A program made the position numbers and the translations under genes. The notes below the pieces were generated by a model that was not told the origin of the DNA, did no database searches, and was given only the letters and a program-made list of their open reading frames with translations. Shown here piece by piece: positions 27,177 through 35,395 of a stretch of 64,000 nucleotides of DNA (position 1 is its first letter; each line of letters begins with the position of its first letter). This stretch comes from SLRI01 sp942491185 (GTDB lineage: Bacteria > Pseudomonadota > Alphaproteobacteria > Geminicoccales > Geminicoccaceae), in contig CALOAB010000020.1 of assembly GCA_942491185.1 (NCBI GenBank), positions 123,269 through 187,268 of the forward strand, given 5' to 3'.

Positions 27177-27820
27177 CCATCTCGGTTCTCGTCACCAACA
27201 CCAAGGGCGGTTGTGGCAAGACCACGATCGCCACCAATCTGGCGAGCGCGTTCGCCAATGCCGGCTTCGTCACCGGTATCGCCGATGTCGATCGGCAGAA
27301 GAGCAGCCTCGGCTGGCTCGCCAGCCGGCCGGCGAGCGCACCTGCCATTGTTGGCCTGGATTGGCGCAAATCGGCCGGCAAGCCGCCCGGCAAGCTCGGT
27401 CGCCTGGTGATCGACGCGCCGGCCGGGGTGCGGCTCGCCCATGTCGAGGATCTGTTGCGATCGGCCGATGTCGTCGTGGTGCCGGTGCTGGCCTCGGTCT
27501 TCGACGAGCAGAGCACGACCCGCTTCTTGGCCAAGCTCGAGCGGATCAAGCCGATCGCCAAGGGCAAGAAGGGGGTGTTGCTGGTCGCCAATCGACAGCG
27601 TCTGCGCCAGCGCGCTGCCCAGCGGCTGCTCGATGGGTTGGCCGAGATGGGCCTCACGCCCACCGCCAGCCTGGCTGATCGAGCCCTCTATGGCGAGCTT
27701 GCGGTCAGCGGGCTCGGCCTCTTCGATATAGCACCGAGCCGAGCTGCTGCCGGTCGCGCCGATTGGCTGCCGCTGTTGCGCGCGATCGAGCAGGCGACGG
27801 GCGAGACCGCGCCTGGCTGA
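27173..27820 (+). CDS. ParA/MinD-like ATPase
   Basis: A 215-residue P-loop ATPase of the ParA family. The deviant Walker A is TKGGCGKTT near residue 10, the A' box is ADVDRQKSSLGWL, and the Walker B is LVIDAPAG. It is short and lacks the N-terminal DNA-binding domain of plasmid ParA, as in cargo-positioning ATPases such as McdA. It starts at GTG 27173, inside the stop of the CYTH-CHAD gene, so the two are translationally coupled. No ParB and no parS sites are seen. Positioning of polyphosphate granules is a hypothesis based on the coupling to a CHAD protein. Confidence 0.88.
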   Translation: MTISVLVTNTKGGCGKTTIATNLASAFANAGFVTGIADVDRQKSSLGWLASRPASAPAIVGLDWRKSAGKPPGKLGRLVIDAPAGVRLAHVEDLLRSADVVVVPVLASVFDEQSTTRFLAKLERIKPIAKGKKGVLLVANRQRLRQRAAQRLLDGLAEMGLTPTASLADRALYGELAVSGLGLFDIAPSRAAAGRADWLPLLRAIEQATGETAPG

Positions 27821-28005
27821 GAGCGCTAAGGTGTCGGGCCGGTAACGGTCGAGCAGCCGCCCACTTTGCTCAAGCGGATGTAACTTTCGCGCAGTGCGAG
27901 AACCGGCTAGTTTCCCGGCACCAGTCGCCAGCGGGGTCCCACCGCGATCGAACAGGCTCGCTTGTGCCGGATGAAGCGTATCCGGCGGTTTTGGGAAGGC
28001 TGTTG

Positions 28006-28860
28006 ATGATTGAGATGACCGTTCTTTGCACGATGGCCGGCCGCCGGGCCAGGGCCGCATTTGCGGTGCTGCGCGCGCCGGTGCTGGCGCTCGGCATGGG
28101 CGTCCTGCTCGTCGCCTGCTCCGGCAACAACGAGGACGAGTATGTCGAGCGTCCCGCCGAGGAGCTGTTCGCCCAGGGCGAGACATTGCTGGCCGAGGGC
28201 AGCTACGAAGATTCGGCACGCGCCTTCGAGGAGGTGGAGCGCCAGCATCCCTATTCGCAGCTCGCCGTACGCGCGCAGGTCATGGCCGGCTACGCCTATT
28301 TCGAGGGCCGGCTCTACGACCAGTCGATCGGCGCCTTGCGCGCCTTCATCGATCTGCACCCGGGCAATAGTGACGTGCCCTACGCTCACTACTTGATCGG
28401 CATGTCCTACTACGAGCGGATCTCCGATGTCGGTCGCGACCAGGAGATGACCGAGGAGTCGCTGGCAGCCTTCGGTGAGCTGGTGCGGCGCTTCCCGGAA
28501 TCGGACTATGCGCGGGATGCCCAGCTCAAGATGGATCTCGCCTACGACCACATGGCCGGCAAGGAGATGCTGATCGGCCGATATTACCAGGAAAGGCGCC
28601 AGTTCGTCGCCGCGATCAACCGTTTCCGCACCGTGGTCGATGTGTACGATACGACCACCCACGTGCCGGAGGCCCTGCACCGTCTGACCGAATCCTACCT
28701 CGCGATCGGGGTGACCGAGGAGGCCCGCGATGCAGCGGCGGTGCTGGGCTACAACTATCCAGACAGCGTCTGGTACGAGCGGTCTTTTGCGTTGATCGGC
28801 TCGGGTGCCCAGCCGGCGATCGAGAGCCAGGACGAGTCCTGGATCAGCGGGATCTTTTGA
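28006..28860 (+). CDS. bamD: outer membrane protein assembly lipoprotein BamD
   Basis: A 284-residue lipoprotein with signal sequence and lipobox LVAC (Cys 38), followed by TPR repeats (ELFAQGETLLAEGSYEDSARAF, YAHYLIGMSYYERI). BamD is the essential lipoprotein of the BAM complex, which inserts outer membrane proteins. The bamD-recN-ligA order is typical of Alphaproteobacteria. ATG 28006 is chosen because GGGAAGG lies 6 bases upstream; a spurious frame opens earlier at 27763. The leader from 27821 to 28005 shows no coding signal. Confidence 0.95.
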   Translation: MIEMTVLCTMAGRRARAAFAVLRAPVLALGMGVLLVACSGNNEDEYVERPAEELFAQGETLLAEGSYEDSARAFEEVERQHPYSQLAVRAQVMAGYAYFEGRLYDQSIGALRAFIDLHPGNSDVPYAHYLIGMSYYERISDVGRDQEMTEESLAAFGELVRRFPESDYARDAQLKMDLAYDHMAGKEMLIGRYYQERRQFVAAINRFRTVVDVYDTTTHVPEALHRLTESYLAIGVTEEARDAAAVLGYNYPDSVWYERSFALIGSGAQPAIESQDESWISGIF

Positions 28861-28927
28861 GGTCGGGTCGCCGGGCTCGACCCGATGCGACCGTGGGCGA
28901 CATGCGTGGTCCAGGTGAGCGCCGGTC

Positions 28928-30604
28928 ATGCTGCTGAGCTTGGCAATCCGCGACATCGTGCTGATCGACCGGCTCGATCTCGAGCTCGACGGTGGGCTGA
29001 CCGTGCTCACCGGCGAGACGGGTGCCGGTAAATCCATCGTGCTCGATGCGCTGGGGCTGGTGCTCGGTGCGCGGGCCGAGCGCGGGCTCGTCCGCGCGGG
29101 CATCGACCAGGGCACGGTCGCCGCGTGCTTTCAGCCCCCGGACGACCATGCCGCGCAAGCCTTGCTCGGTGAGCAGGACCTGGCGACCGGCGACGCCGAG
29201 ATCGTCATCCGCCGCAGTCTCGGCATCGACGGCCGCAGCCGGGCGCATGTCAACGATACGCCGGTCAGCAGCGGCACGCTTCGCGCCCTTGGCGATCTCC
29301 TGGTCGAGGTGCACGGCCAGATGGACCAGCGGGGCCTCACCGACAGCAAGAACCACCGCATCGTCCTCGATGCCTTTGCCGGCCACGACCAGCTGCTCGC
29401 CGCGACGCGGGCGGCCTATGCTGCGTCCCATCGGCTAACCTCGGCGATCGCCGAGCGCCGGGCGTTGATCGAGCAGGCCCGGCGCGATGAGGATTATCTT
29501 CGCCATCGCCTGCTCGAGCTCGAGGACCTGGCGGCCGAGGCGGGCGAGGAGGAGCGTCTCGCGGACGAGCGGGCGCGGCTGCTGCACAAGGAGAAGCTGG
29601 TCACCGCCTTGGCCCAGGCCGAGGGCGAGCTCGGCGGCAATGACGGCGCGCTGGCGCGGTTGGGAGCGGCCGAGCGCCGGCTGCTGCGCGCGCCCGAGAT
29701 CGCCGCCGAGCTGCTGCAGCCAGCCCTGCAGGCCCTCGAGCGGGCGCTGATCGAGGCCGGCGAGGCAGCGGCACAGATCGACGCCGCGGCGCGTGATATC
29801 TCAGCCGAGGAGCGCTCGCTGGAGATCGTCGAGGAGCGGTTGTTCGCGCTGCGGGACGCTGCGCGCAAGCACCGGGTGCCTGTCGATGAGCTGCCGGCCT
29901 TGCTCGAGCGCACGCGAGGCGAGCTTGCCGGGATCGATGAAGGTGCCGAGGCGCTGGCGGACATGGAGCGCGAGGCCCGGGCGGCGAAGGCGCGATTCAG
30001 CGAGGCGGCCGATGCGCTGAGCGCCAGCCGCAAGGCGGCGGCGGCCAAGCTGCAAGGGCTCGTCATGGTCGAGCTGCCGCCTTTGCGATTGGACCGCACG
30101 CGCCTCGAGATCACCGTCGAGGCCGTGTCCGATGACGATGCCGGAGCGGATGGCCGGGATCGTGTGGCCTTCCTCGTCTCCACCAATCCGGGCCAACCGC
30201 TGGGCCCCATCGCCAAGATCGCATCGGGTGGCGAGCTGTCGCGGCTGATGCTGGCGCTCAAGGTGGTCCTGGCCCGGGCTGCCGCTGCCGAGACCATGAT
30301 CTTCGATGAGGTCGATGCCGGGATCGGCGGGGCCGTGGCCGATGCGGTCGGCGAGCGGCTGGCACGGCTGGCAGCCGAGCGGCAGGTCCTGGTGGTCACC
30401 CACGCGCCCCAGGTCGCGGCCCGCGCCGACCATCACTTCAAGGTCGAGAAGCTGACCGATGACGCCGGCGCCACGGTTCGCGTCCGCCGTCTGGGCACGG
30501 CCGAGCGACGCGAGGAGATTGCCCGCATGCTGGCCGGTGCCGAGGTCACCGAGGCGGCGCGTGCCGCAGCGACCAGCCTGCTCGAGGTGGCGGGCGCTCG
30601 ATGA
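28928..30604 (+). CDS. recN: DNA repair protein RecN
   Basis: A 558-residue SMC-like ATPase for double-strand break repair. The N-terminal Walker A is TGETGAGKSIVLDAL, followed by long coiled coils (residues about 160-370). The C-terminal ABC signature is ASGGELSRLMLALKVVL and the Walker B is TMIFDEVDAGIGG. The length is normal. It is 67 bases after bamD, and its stop overlaps the ligA start (ATGA). No SOS box was found directly upstream, unlike in many bacteria; transcription probably comes from the bamD side. Confidence 0.97.
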   Translation: MLLSLAIRDIVLIDRLDLELDGGLTVLTGETGAGKSIVLDALGLVLGARAERGLVRAGIDQGTVAACFQPPDDHAAQALLGEQDLATGDAEIVIRRSLGIDGRSRAHVNDTPVSSGTLRALGDLLVEVHGQMDQRGLTDSKNHRIVLDAFAGHDQLLAATRAAYAASHRLTSAIAERRALIEQARRDEDYLRHRLLELEDLAAEAGEEERLADERARLLHKEKLVTALAQAEGELGGNDGALARLGAAERRLLRAPEIAAELLQPALQALERALIEAGEAAAQIDAAARDISAEERSLEIVEERLFALRDAARKHRVPVDELPALLERTRGELAGIDEGAEALADMEREARAAKARFSEAADALSASRKAAAAKLQGLVMVELPPLRLDRTRLEITVEAVSDDDAGADGRDRVAFLVSTNPGQPLGPIAKIASGGELSRLMLALKVVLARAAAAETMIFDEVDAGIGGAVADAVGERLARLAAERQVLVVTHAPQVAARADHHFKVEKLTDDAGATVRVRRLGTAERREEIARMLAGAEVTEAARAAATSLLEVAGAR

Positions 30605-32709
30605 CGGACCGGCCCAAGTCATTGGATCAAAAGACCGCCGATGCGCTGACACGGTCCGAGGCCGAAGCCGAGCTCGCCTGGCTGGCGGCGGAGATCGCGC
30701 GGCACGACCGCCTCTACCACCAGGCTGATGCGCCCGAGATCAGCGATGCGGACTACGACGCGCTGCAGCGGCGCAACGCGGCGGTCGAGGCAGAGTTCGC
30801 CGATCTCGTTCGCCCGGACAGCCCGAGCGCACGCGTGGGTGCACCGCCGGCCGAGGCCTTCGGCAAGGTCGAGCACGCCGTGCCGATGCTGTCGCTCGAC
30901 AACGCCATGGACGAGGCTTCGGTGCACGAGTTCCTGGCGCGGATTCGTCGCTTCTTGAACCTGGCTGCCGAGGCGCCCGTGGACCTGGTGGCCGAGCCCA
31001 AGATCGACGGGCTGTCCTGCTCGGTTCGCTACGAGAACGGCCTGCTGGTGCGCGCGGCGACGCGCGGCGATGGCGCGGTCGGCGAGGACATCACGGCCAA
31101 TGTGCGGACCATTCGCGACATCCCGCAGCGTCTGACGGGAGAGGTGCTGCCAGCACTGCTGGAGGTCAGGGGCGAGATCTACATGGAGCTCGAGGACTTC
31201 GCGGCACTGAATGCGCGGCGGGAGGCAGAAGGCCTGGCCCTGTTCGCCAATCCGCGCAATGCTGCCGCAGGCTCGGTGCGGCAGCTCGACAGCAAGATCA
31301 CGGCGTCGCGCCGCTTGCGTTTCTTCGCCTATGGCTGGGGCGAGGCCGAGCCGGCGATCGCCGGCACCTACTCGGGTTTCCTCGACCGGCTGAGAGCCGC
31401 CGGCCTCAGGGTCAATCCGCTGACGCGCCACTGCACGAGCGCTGCCGAGCTGGTCGCAACCCATGCCGAGATCGGCCAGCAGCGGGCGACGCTCGGCTAC
31501 GATATCGATGGCGTCGTCTACAAGATCGACGATCTCCGCCTGCAGCAGCGCCTGGGCTATGTCGGCCGGGCGCCGCGCTTTGCCATCGCGCACAAGTTCC
31601 CGGCACAGCAGGCGGTGACCCGGGTCAACGACATCGTCATCCAGGTCGGACGTACCGGTGCGCTGACGCCGGTGGCGCAGCTCGAGCCGATCACCGTCGG
31701 CGGCGTCGTCGTCAGCCGGGCCACGCTGCACAACCAGGACTATATCGCGGAGAAGGACATCCGGGTCGGCGACTGGGTGGTGATCCAGCGGGCCGGCGAC
31801 GTCATTCCGCAGGTCGTCGAGGTGGTGCGGTCTCGAAGGCCAGCCGGCACGACCCCATATCTCTTCCCAGATCGGTGTCCCGAGTGTGACAGCCTGGCCG
31901 TCCGCCCGCCGGGCGAGGCGGTGCGCCGTTGCACTGGCGGGCTGGTCTGTCCTGCCCAGGTCGAGGCACGCCTCGAGCATGTGGTCGGCCGCGATGCGTT
32001 CGATATTGAAGGATTGGGTAGGAAGCAGGTGCCACAACTCCTCGAGGCCGGCCTCTTGGCGACGCCGGCGGATCTCTTTCGACTGGTCGCTGACCCGGCC
32101 AGGAAGGAGCAGCTGGCCCACCTGGAAGGCTGGGGCGCCAAGAAGATCGAGAAGCTGCAGGCCGCGATCGAGGCGCGCCGCAGGGTGGCACTCGACCGCT
32201 TCATCCTGGCGCTCGGCATCCGCTTCATCGGCGAGGCCAATGCCAAGCTCCTGGCCCGTCACTACGGCACCTTGCCGCAATGGCGAGAGGCGATGCTGGC
32301 AGTGGCAGGCGGTGACGAGGAGGCCCGGGCCGAGCTGGCCGACATCGACGGGATCGGACCGCGGCTGGTCGAGGCCATCGCCGAGTTCTTTGCCGAGGCG
32401 CACAATATCGAGGCGCTCGACGACCTGGCGAGCGAGGTCGAGACGGAGGCCACAGCAGCGCCGCGAGCGGTGGAGTCGCCGTTTGCCGGCAAGACCATCG
32501 TCTTCACGGGCAGCCTCACCGAGATGACCCGTGCCGAGGCCAAGGCGCTGGCCGAGCAGCTGGGCGCCAAGGTCGCGGGCTCTGTCTCCAAGAAGACCGA
32601 TTTCGTGGTGCTGGGTGCTGATGCGGGCTCGAAGGCGAAGAAGGCGGCCGAGCTCGGGGTCACCACACTCGACGAGGCGGCCTGGCTCGAGCAGGCGGTG
32701 GTGCGATGA
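30601..32709 (+). CDS. ligA: NAD-dependent DNA ligase
   Basis: A 702-residue ligase that seals nicks during replication and repair. The adenylated lysine is K134 in AEPKIDGLSCS. The domains are in the usual order: Ia, nucleotidyltransferase, OB-fold, zinc finger (CPECDSLAVRPPG, RCTGGLVCPAQ), helix-hairpin-helix (GRDAFDIEGLGRKQ, ELADIDGIGPRLVEAIAEFF) and a C-terminal BRCT domain (FAGKTIVFTGSLTEMTRAEA). It overlaps recN upstream and the PGPGW-type gene downstream, each by 4 bases. Confidence 0.98.
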   Translation: MTDRPKSLDQKTADALTRSEAEAELAWLAAEIARHDRLYHQADAPEISDADYDALQRRNAAVEAEFADLVRPDSPSARVGAPPAEAFGKVEHAVPMLSLDNAMDEASVHEFLARIRRFLNLAAEAPVDLVAEPKIDGLSCSVRYENGLLVRAATRGDGAVGEDITANVRTIRDIPQRLTGEVLPALLEVRGEIYMELEDFAALNARREAEGLALFANPRNAAAGSVRQLDSKITASRRLRFFAYGWGEAEPAIAGTYSGFLDRLRAAGLRVNPLTRHCTSAAELVATHAEIGQQRATLGYDIDGVVYKIDDLRLQQRLGYVGRAPRFAIAHKFPAQQAVTRVNDIVIQVGRTGALTPVAQLEPITVGGVVVSRATLHNQDYIAEKDIRVGDWVVIQRAGDVIPQVVEVVRSRRPAGTTPYLFPDRCPECDSLAVRPPGEAVRRCTGGLVCPAQVEARLEHVVGRDAFDIEGLGRKQVPQLLEAGLLATPADLFRLVADPARKEQLAHLEGWGAKKIEKLQAAIEARRRVALDRFILALGIRFIGEANAKLLARHYGTLPQWREAMLAVAGGDEEARAELADIDGIGPRLVEAIAEFFAEAHNIEALDDLASEVETEATAAPRAVESPFAGKTIVFTGSLTEMTRAEAKALAEQLGAKVAGSVSKKTDFVVLGADAGSKAKKAAELGVTTLDEAAWLEQAVVR

Positions 32710-32963
32710 GCCGGCTTGCCATGCTCGTCGTCGGCTACGGCTTTCTCGGCCTCGGCGTGCTCGGCCTCTTCCTGCCGATCCTCCAGGGCGTGTTGTTCCT
32801 GGCCATCGGGCTGATCATCCTCTCCCGGCATGCGACCTGGGCGGAGCGCCTCCTGGCGCGGCTCAAGGCCCGCTATCCTCGGGCCGGCAACATGTTCGTC
32901 CGCGCCGAGGTCATGGCGGAGCGTTGGCTGCACCGCATCTCGCGCCGCGTGCGCGGCTCTTAG
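32706..32963 (+). CDS. small PGPGW-type transmembrane protein
   Basis: An 85-residue membrane protein with two hydrophobic segments (LAMLVVGYGFLGLGVLGLFL and LQGVLFLAIGLIIL), followed by a basic cytoplasmic tail (RHATWAERLLARLKARYPRA). This pattern matches small PGPGW/DUF454-like proteins of unknown function often found after ligA in Alphaproteobacteria. Its start overlaps the ligA stop (ATGA). Its stop overlaps the ccoS stop on the other strand by 4 bases. Confidence 0.8.
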   Translation: MSRLAMLVVGYGFLGLGVLGLFLPILQGVLFLAIGLIILSRHATWAERLLARLKARYPRAGNMFVRAEVMAERWLHRISRRVRGS

Positions 32964-33148
32964 GGCTTTTCTTTCCGCCCGTCGGCCTTGGTGTCACCGT
33001 CGTCTTCATCCTCATCGTCGTAGAGAATGCGTTCGGCGGCGCCATCGAGGTCGTCGAACTGGCCGCTGCGCATCGCCCACATGAAGGCGCCGAGACCGAG
33101 CAGCCCGAGGAAGAGGGCAATGGGGATGAGGTAGAGGAGGCCGGACAA
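32960..33148 (-). CDS. ccoS: cbb3-type cytochrome oxidase assembly protein CcoS
   Basis: A 62-residue protein beginning MSGLLYLIPIALFLGLLGLG. One transmembrane helix is followed by the CcoS signature AFMWAMRSGQFDDLDGAAER and an acidic, Lys-ending tail. CcoS helps mature cbb3 oxidases and normally follows ccoG/ccoI. Here no cco genes are nearby; it directly follows a sulfotransferase. The start is TTG 33148, chosen by homology; AAGGA overlaps the sulfotransferase stop, with only a short gap before the TTG. The open frame upstream of it is spurious. Confidence 0.85.
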   Translation of the reverse strand: MSGLLYLIPIALFLGLLGLGAFMWAMRSGQFDDLDGAAERILYDDEDEDDGDTKADGRKEKP

Positions 33149-33156
33149 ATCCTTCT

Positions 33157-34113
33157 CTATTCGCCGGAGACGGACCCGGAGCGTGGTGACGGAACGAGCC
33201 CGATCTCGGCCTTGTAGCCGAAGAGTGGTCCTGGCCTGGCTGCCACCATCGCCTCGACCTCGGCGATCTCCGCCTCGGTCAGGTAGTCGCGCCAGCCGCC
33301 GACCTTGCCGCGGCGCACCTTGAAGCTTTCGGGATTGGCGGCATTGCCGGGTTTGAGGCGTTGCCCGACATAGCCCGAATTGCCGCTGGCATTCTCGAGC
33401 TTGCGCATCTTCTCGACCGTGGCAGAGGCGACCGCATCGGCGACCGCCTCCGGTGATGCCGGCGTGCCGAGGAAGTCGAGAATGCCGGCGAGCGTGCCCT
33501 CGGTGTCGCTGCGCAGCTCTTCGTAGTGAACGACTTTCGCGGCTGCAATTTGTGGCAGCGATCGCTCCCAGATCTCGAGGAAGTCCAGCACGCCTTCCAG
33601 ACCCATCGGCTCCTTGAGGACGAAGTCCGCAACGCTGAGATCGAGGCCATGGCGCGGGTAGTTGTTGAGCGCCTTCTTCGAGCGATGCATGCGATGCTTC
33701 CATTGGAAGTATTGCGATACCGCCGTGTCGCGGGGGTCGCGAACCAGGAGCAGCACACGCTTGCTCCAGAACGCCGAGCGCTCGTCCCAATCGCCGTTGT
33801 AGTTCCGCAAATAGTTGCCGTGGGTGAAGAAGACGGAGGGGATTCGCGGATCGCGCTTCTTCAGGTTGTCGAACTCCAGCATCTCGCCCGCGGGAATGCC
33901 GTAGTCGAGCTGATAGGCCCGCGACAGCATCGTCCGCAGCCAGGTGCGGCCGCTCTTCGCCCAGCTGACGAACGCCACGTCCGCTGCTGTCAGATGCTGG
34001 GATTCCTCCCAGCCGCGGACCCACCGCTCGATGCCGATCCGCTTCTCCTTGGGGAGGAAGAAGAGCCCCCGACCGAGGCCGTAGCCGAGGCCCACCACGA
34101 GTTCGTGTCGCAT
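33157..34113 (-). CDS. sulfotransferase domain protein
   Basis: A 318-residue protein of the PAPS-dependent sulfotransferase type. The 5'-phosphosulfate loop is FVSWAKSGRTWLRTML, a variant of PKxGTTW. The 3'-phosphate loop is LVRDPRDTAVSQY, followed by FLEIWERSLPQ and the C-terminal RRGKVGGWRDYL (the RKGxxGDW motif). The acceptor is unknown; glycan or lipid sulfation is possible. The frame reaches back to TTG 34143, but ATG 34113 with GGAA upstream is the better start. It is followed immediately by ccoS. Confidence 0.87.
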   Translation of the reverse strand: MRHELVVGLGYGLGRGLFFLPKEKRIGIERWVRGWEESQHLTAADVAFVSWAKSGRTWLRTMLSRAYQLDYGIPAGEMLEFDNLKKRDPRIPSVFFTHGNYLRNYNGDWDERSAFWSKRVLLLVRDPRDTAVSQYFQWKHRMHRSKKALNNYPRHGLDLSVADFVLKEPMGLEGVLDFLEIWERSLPQIAAAKVVHYEELRSDTEGTLAGILDFLGTPASPEAVADAVASATVEKMRKLENASGNSGYVGQRLKPGNAANPESFKVRRGKVGGWRDYLTEAEIAEVEAMVAARPGPLFGYKAEIGLVPSPRSGSVSGE

Positions 34114-34221
34114 TCGTTCCACAACTGTCCGGACGCCGACCAACCGGCGATTTGACCAGATCTACGCCTCGCCTGGGTTCATCTCAAGGGGCAACTGGCC
34201 GCTCGACGGGCGGCGTCATGG

Positions 34222-35346
34222 CTAAAGCCCGGGCCGGCGCACAGGTGCCAGTGTTGCTGCCATCAGCGCCAGGAGTGCGGCGGCGAAGACCAGCGGCAGC
34301 CCCGGCGCAGCCACGGCCCAGATCGCGACCCCGGCCAGAGGCGGGCCGATCATGGCGCCCATCTCATAAGTGAGGATGAAGGCGGCGTTGGCGCCGGCCA
34401 GCGACGCGCCCTTGAAGCGCTCGCCCATTAGCGCCAGGGCCAGGACATAGATGCCGCCGCTCATCCCGCCGTGCACGATCAGCACGGGCCACAGCAGCAT
34501 GGCGTTGTCGGTGACGACGGAGCTGGCAAGCGCCAGCGACAGGAGTGCTCCGAGTCCGGCGCAGGCGGCGACCAGCCGACGGCGCGGCAGCCGGTCGGCG
34601 AGCCAGCCCACCGGGTACTGCAGCAGGATATTGCCGCTGATCCAGAGTCCTAAGAGCAGTGCCGCAGCGCTTTCGCTCATGCCGAGCTGCAGGCCCCAGA
34701 CCGGCAGCAGCGCGAATTGTGAGGTCTCGATCAGCGCTACGATCCCGGCGATGCAGAGCAGCAGCGGAGCGACCCGCCACAGGCCCAGCATGCGCCGTGC
34801 CGCGTAGGCGCCGGGGTCACCGCCGAGCGCCTTGTTGATCGATGGCATGGCGAAGGTGGGGGCGATGCCGAGCGTGAGAATGGCCGTGCCGATCAGGAAG
34901 GGGGTGTGGCCGTCGCTGCCGATAACGGCGATGATCAGCGGCCCCAGCGCATAGCCGATGGCGAACATCGTGCCGTAGAGGCCGAGCACCCGGCCGCGCC
35001 GATGGTCCTCGGCCAGCGCATTGATCGCCGCCTCGCTGACCACGAAGACGATGGCGGTCGCCGCACCGAAGACGAGGCGCAGGACGAACCAGAGGGTCGG
35101 GTCGACCCGGAGCGGGAAGACGATGAGCAGGAGGGCGGCGATGACCAGGCCGAGGCGCATCGCCGGAGCGGCGCCGAGGCGCTGGATGGCTCGGCCGAAG
35201 AAGGGGGCCGCCAGGATGACGCCGAGGCCGTGGGCTGCCGCGTTCAGGCCGATCACGGTGGGCGACGTGCCGGCCGCTTCGAGGACCAGCGAGAGCAGCG
35301 GGAAGGAGAGGGCCAGCGACGCGCCGACAATGGCGGCGCTCGCCAT
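34222..35346 (-). CDS. MFS transporter
   Basis: A major facilitator with 12 hydrophobic segments, 374 residues from ATG 35346. The frame is open back to 35517, but that part lies antisense within the rnr 3' end and is not membrane-like. A start between the two (near EAERRRNLELA) is possible. Family motifs: LAAPFFGRAIQRLGAAPAMR in the loop after helix 2 (motif A-like) and GWLADRLPRRR in the second half. This type (YcaD-like) has no known substrate. It follows rnr closely on the same strand and may be in its transcript. Confidence 0.85.
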   Translation of the reverse strand: MASAAIVGASLALSFPLLSLVLEAAGTSPTVIGLNAAAHGLGVILAAPFFGRAIQRLGAAPAMRLGLVIAALLLIVFPLRVDPTLWFVLRLVFGAATAIVFVVSEAAINALAEDHRRGRVLGLYGTMFAIGYALGPLIIAVIGSDGHTPFLIGTAILTLGIAPTFAMPSINKALGGDPGAYAARRMLGLWRVAPLLLCIAGIVALIETSQFALLPVWGLQLGMSESAAALLLGLWISGNILLQYPVGWLADRLPRRRLVAACAGLGALLSLALASSVVTDNAMLLWPVLIVHGGMSGGIYVLALALMGERFKGASLAGANAAFILTYEMGAMIGPPLAGVAIWAVAAPGLPLVFAAALLALMAATLAPVRRPGL

Positions 35347-35395
35347 CAAGGCGGCGAGCTCGAGGTTGCGCCGGCGCTCGGCCTCAGACAGGCGC

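Noticed and set aside
27173..27820. Plasmid or chromosome partition locus
   Set aside because: There is no ParB, no parS-like repeat and no replication gene; the ATPase is coupled to a CHAD protein instead.
28861..28927. SOS box before recN
   Set aside because: No GTTC-N7-GTTC is present in the 67-base gap or just upstream of it.
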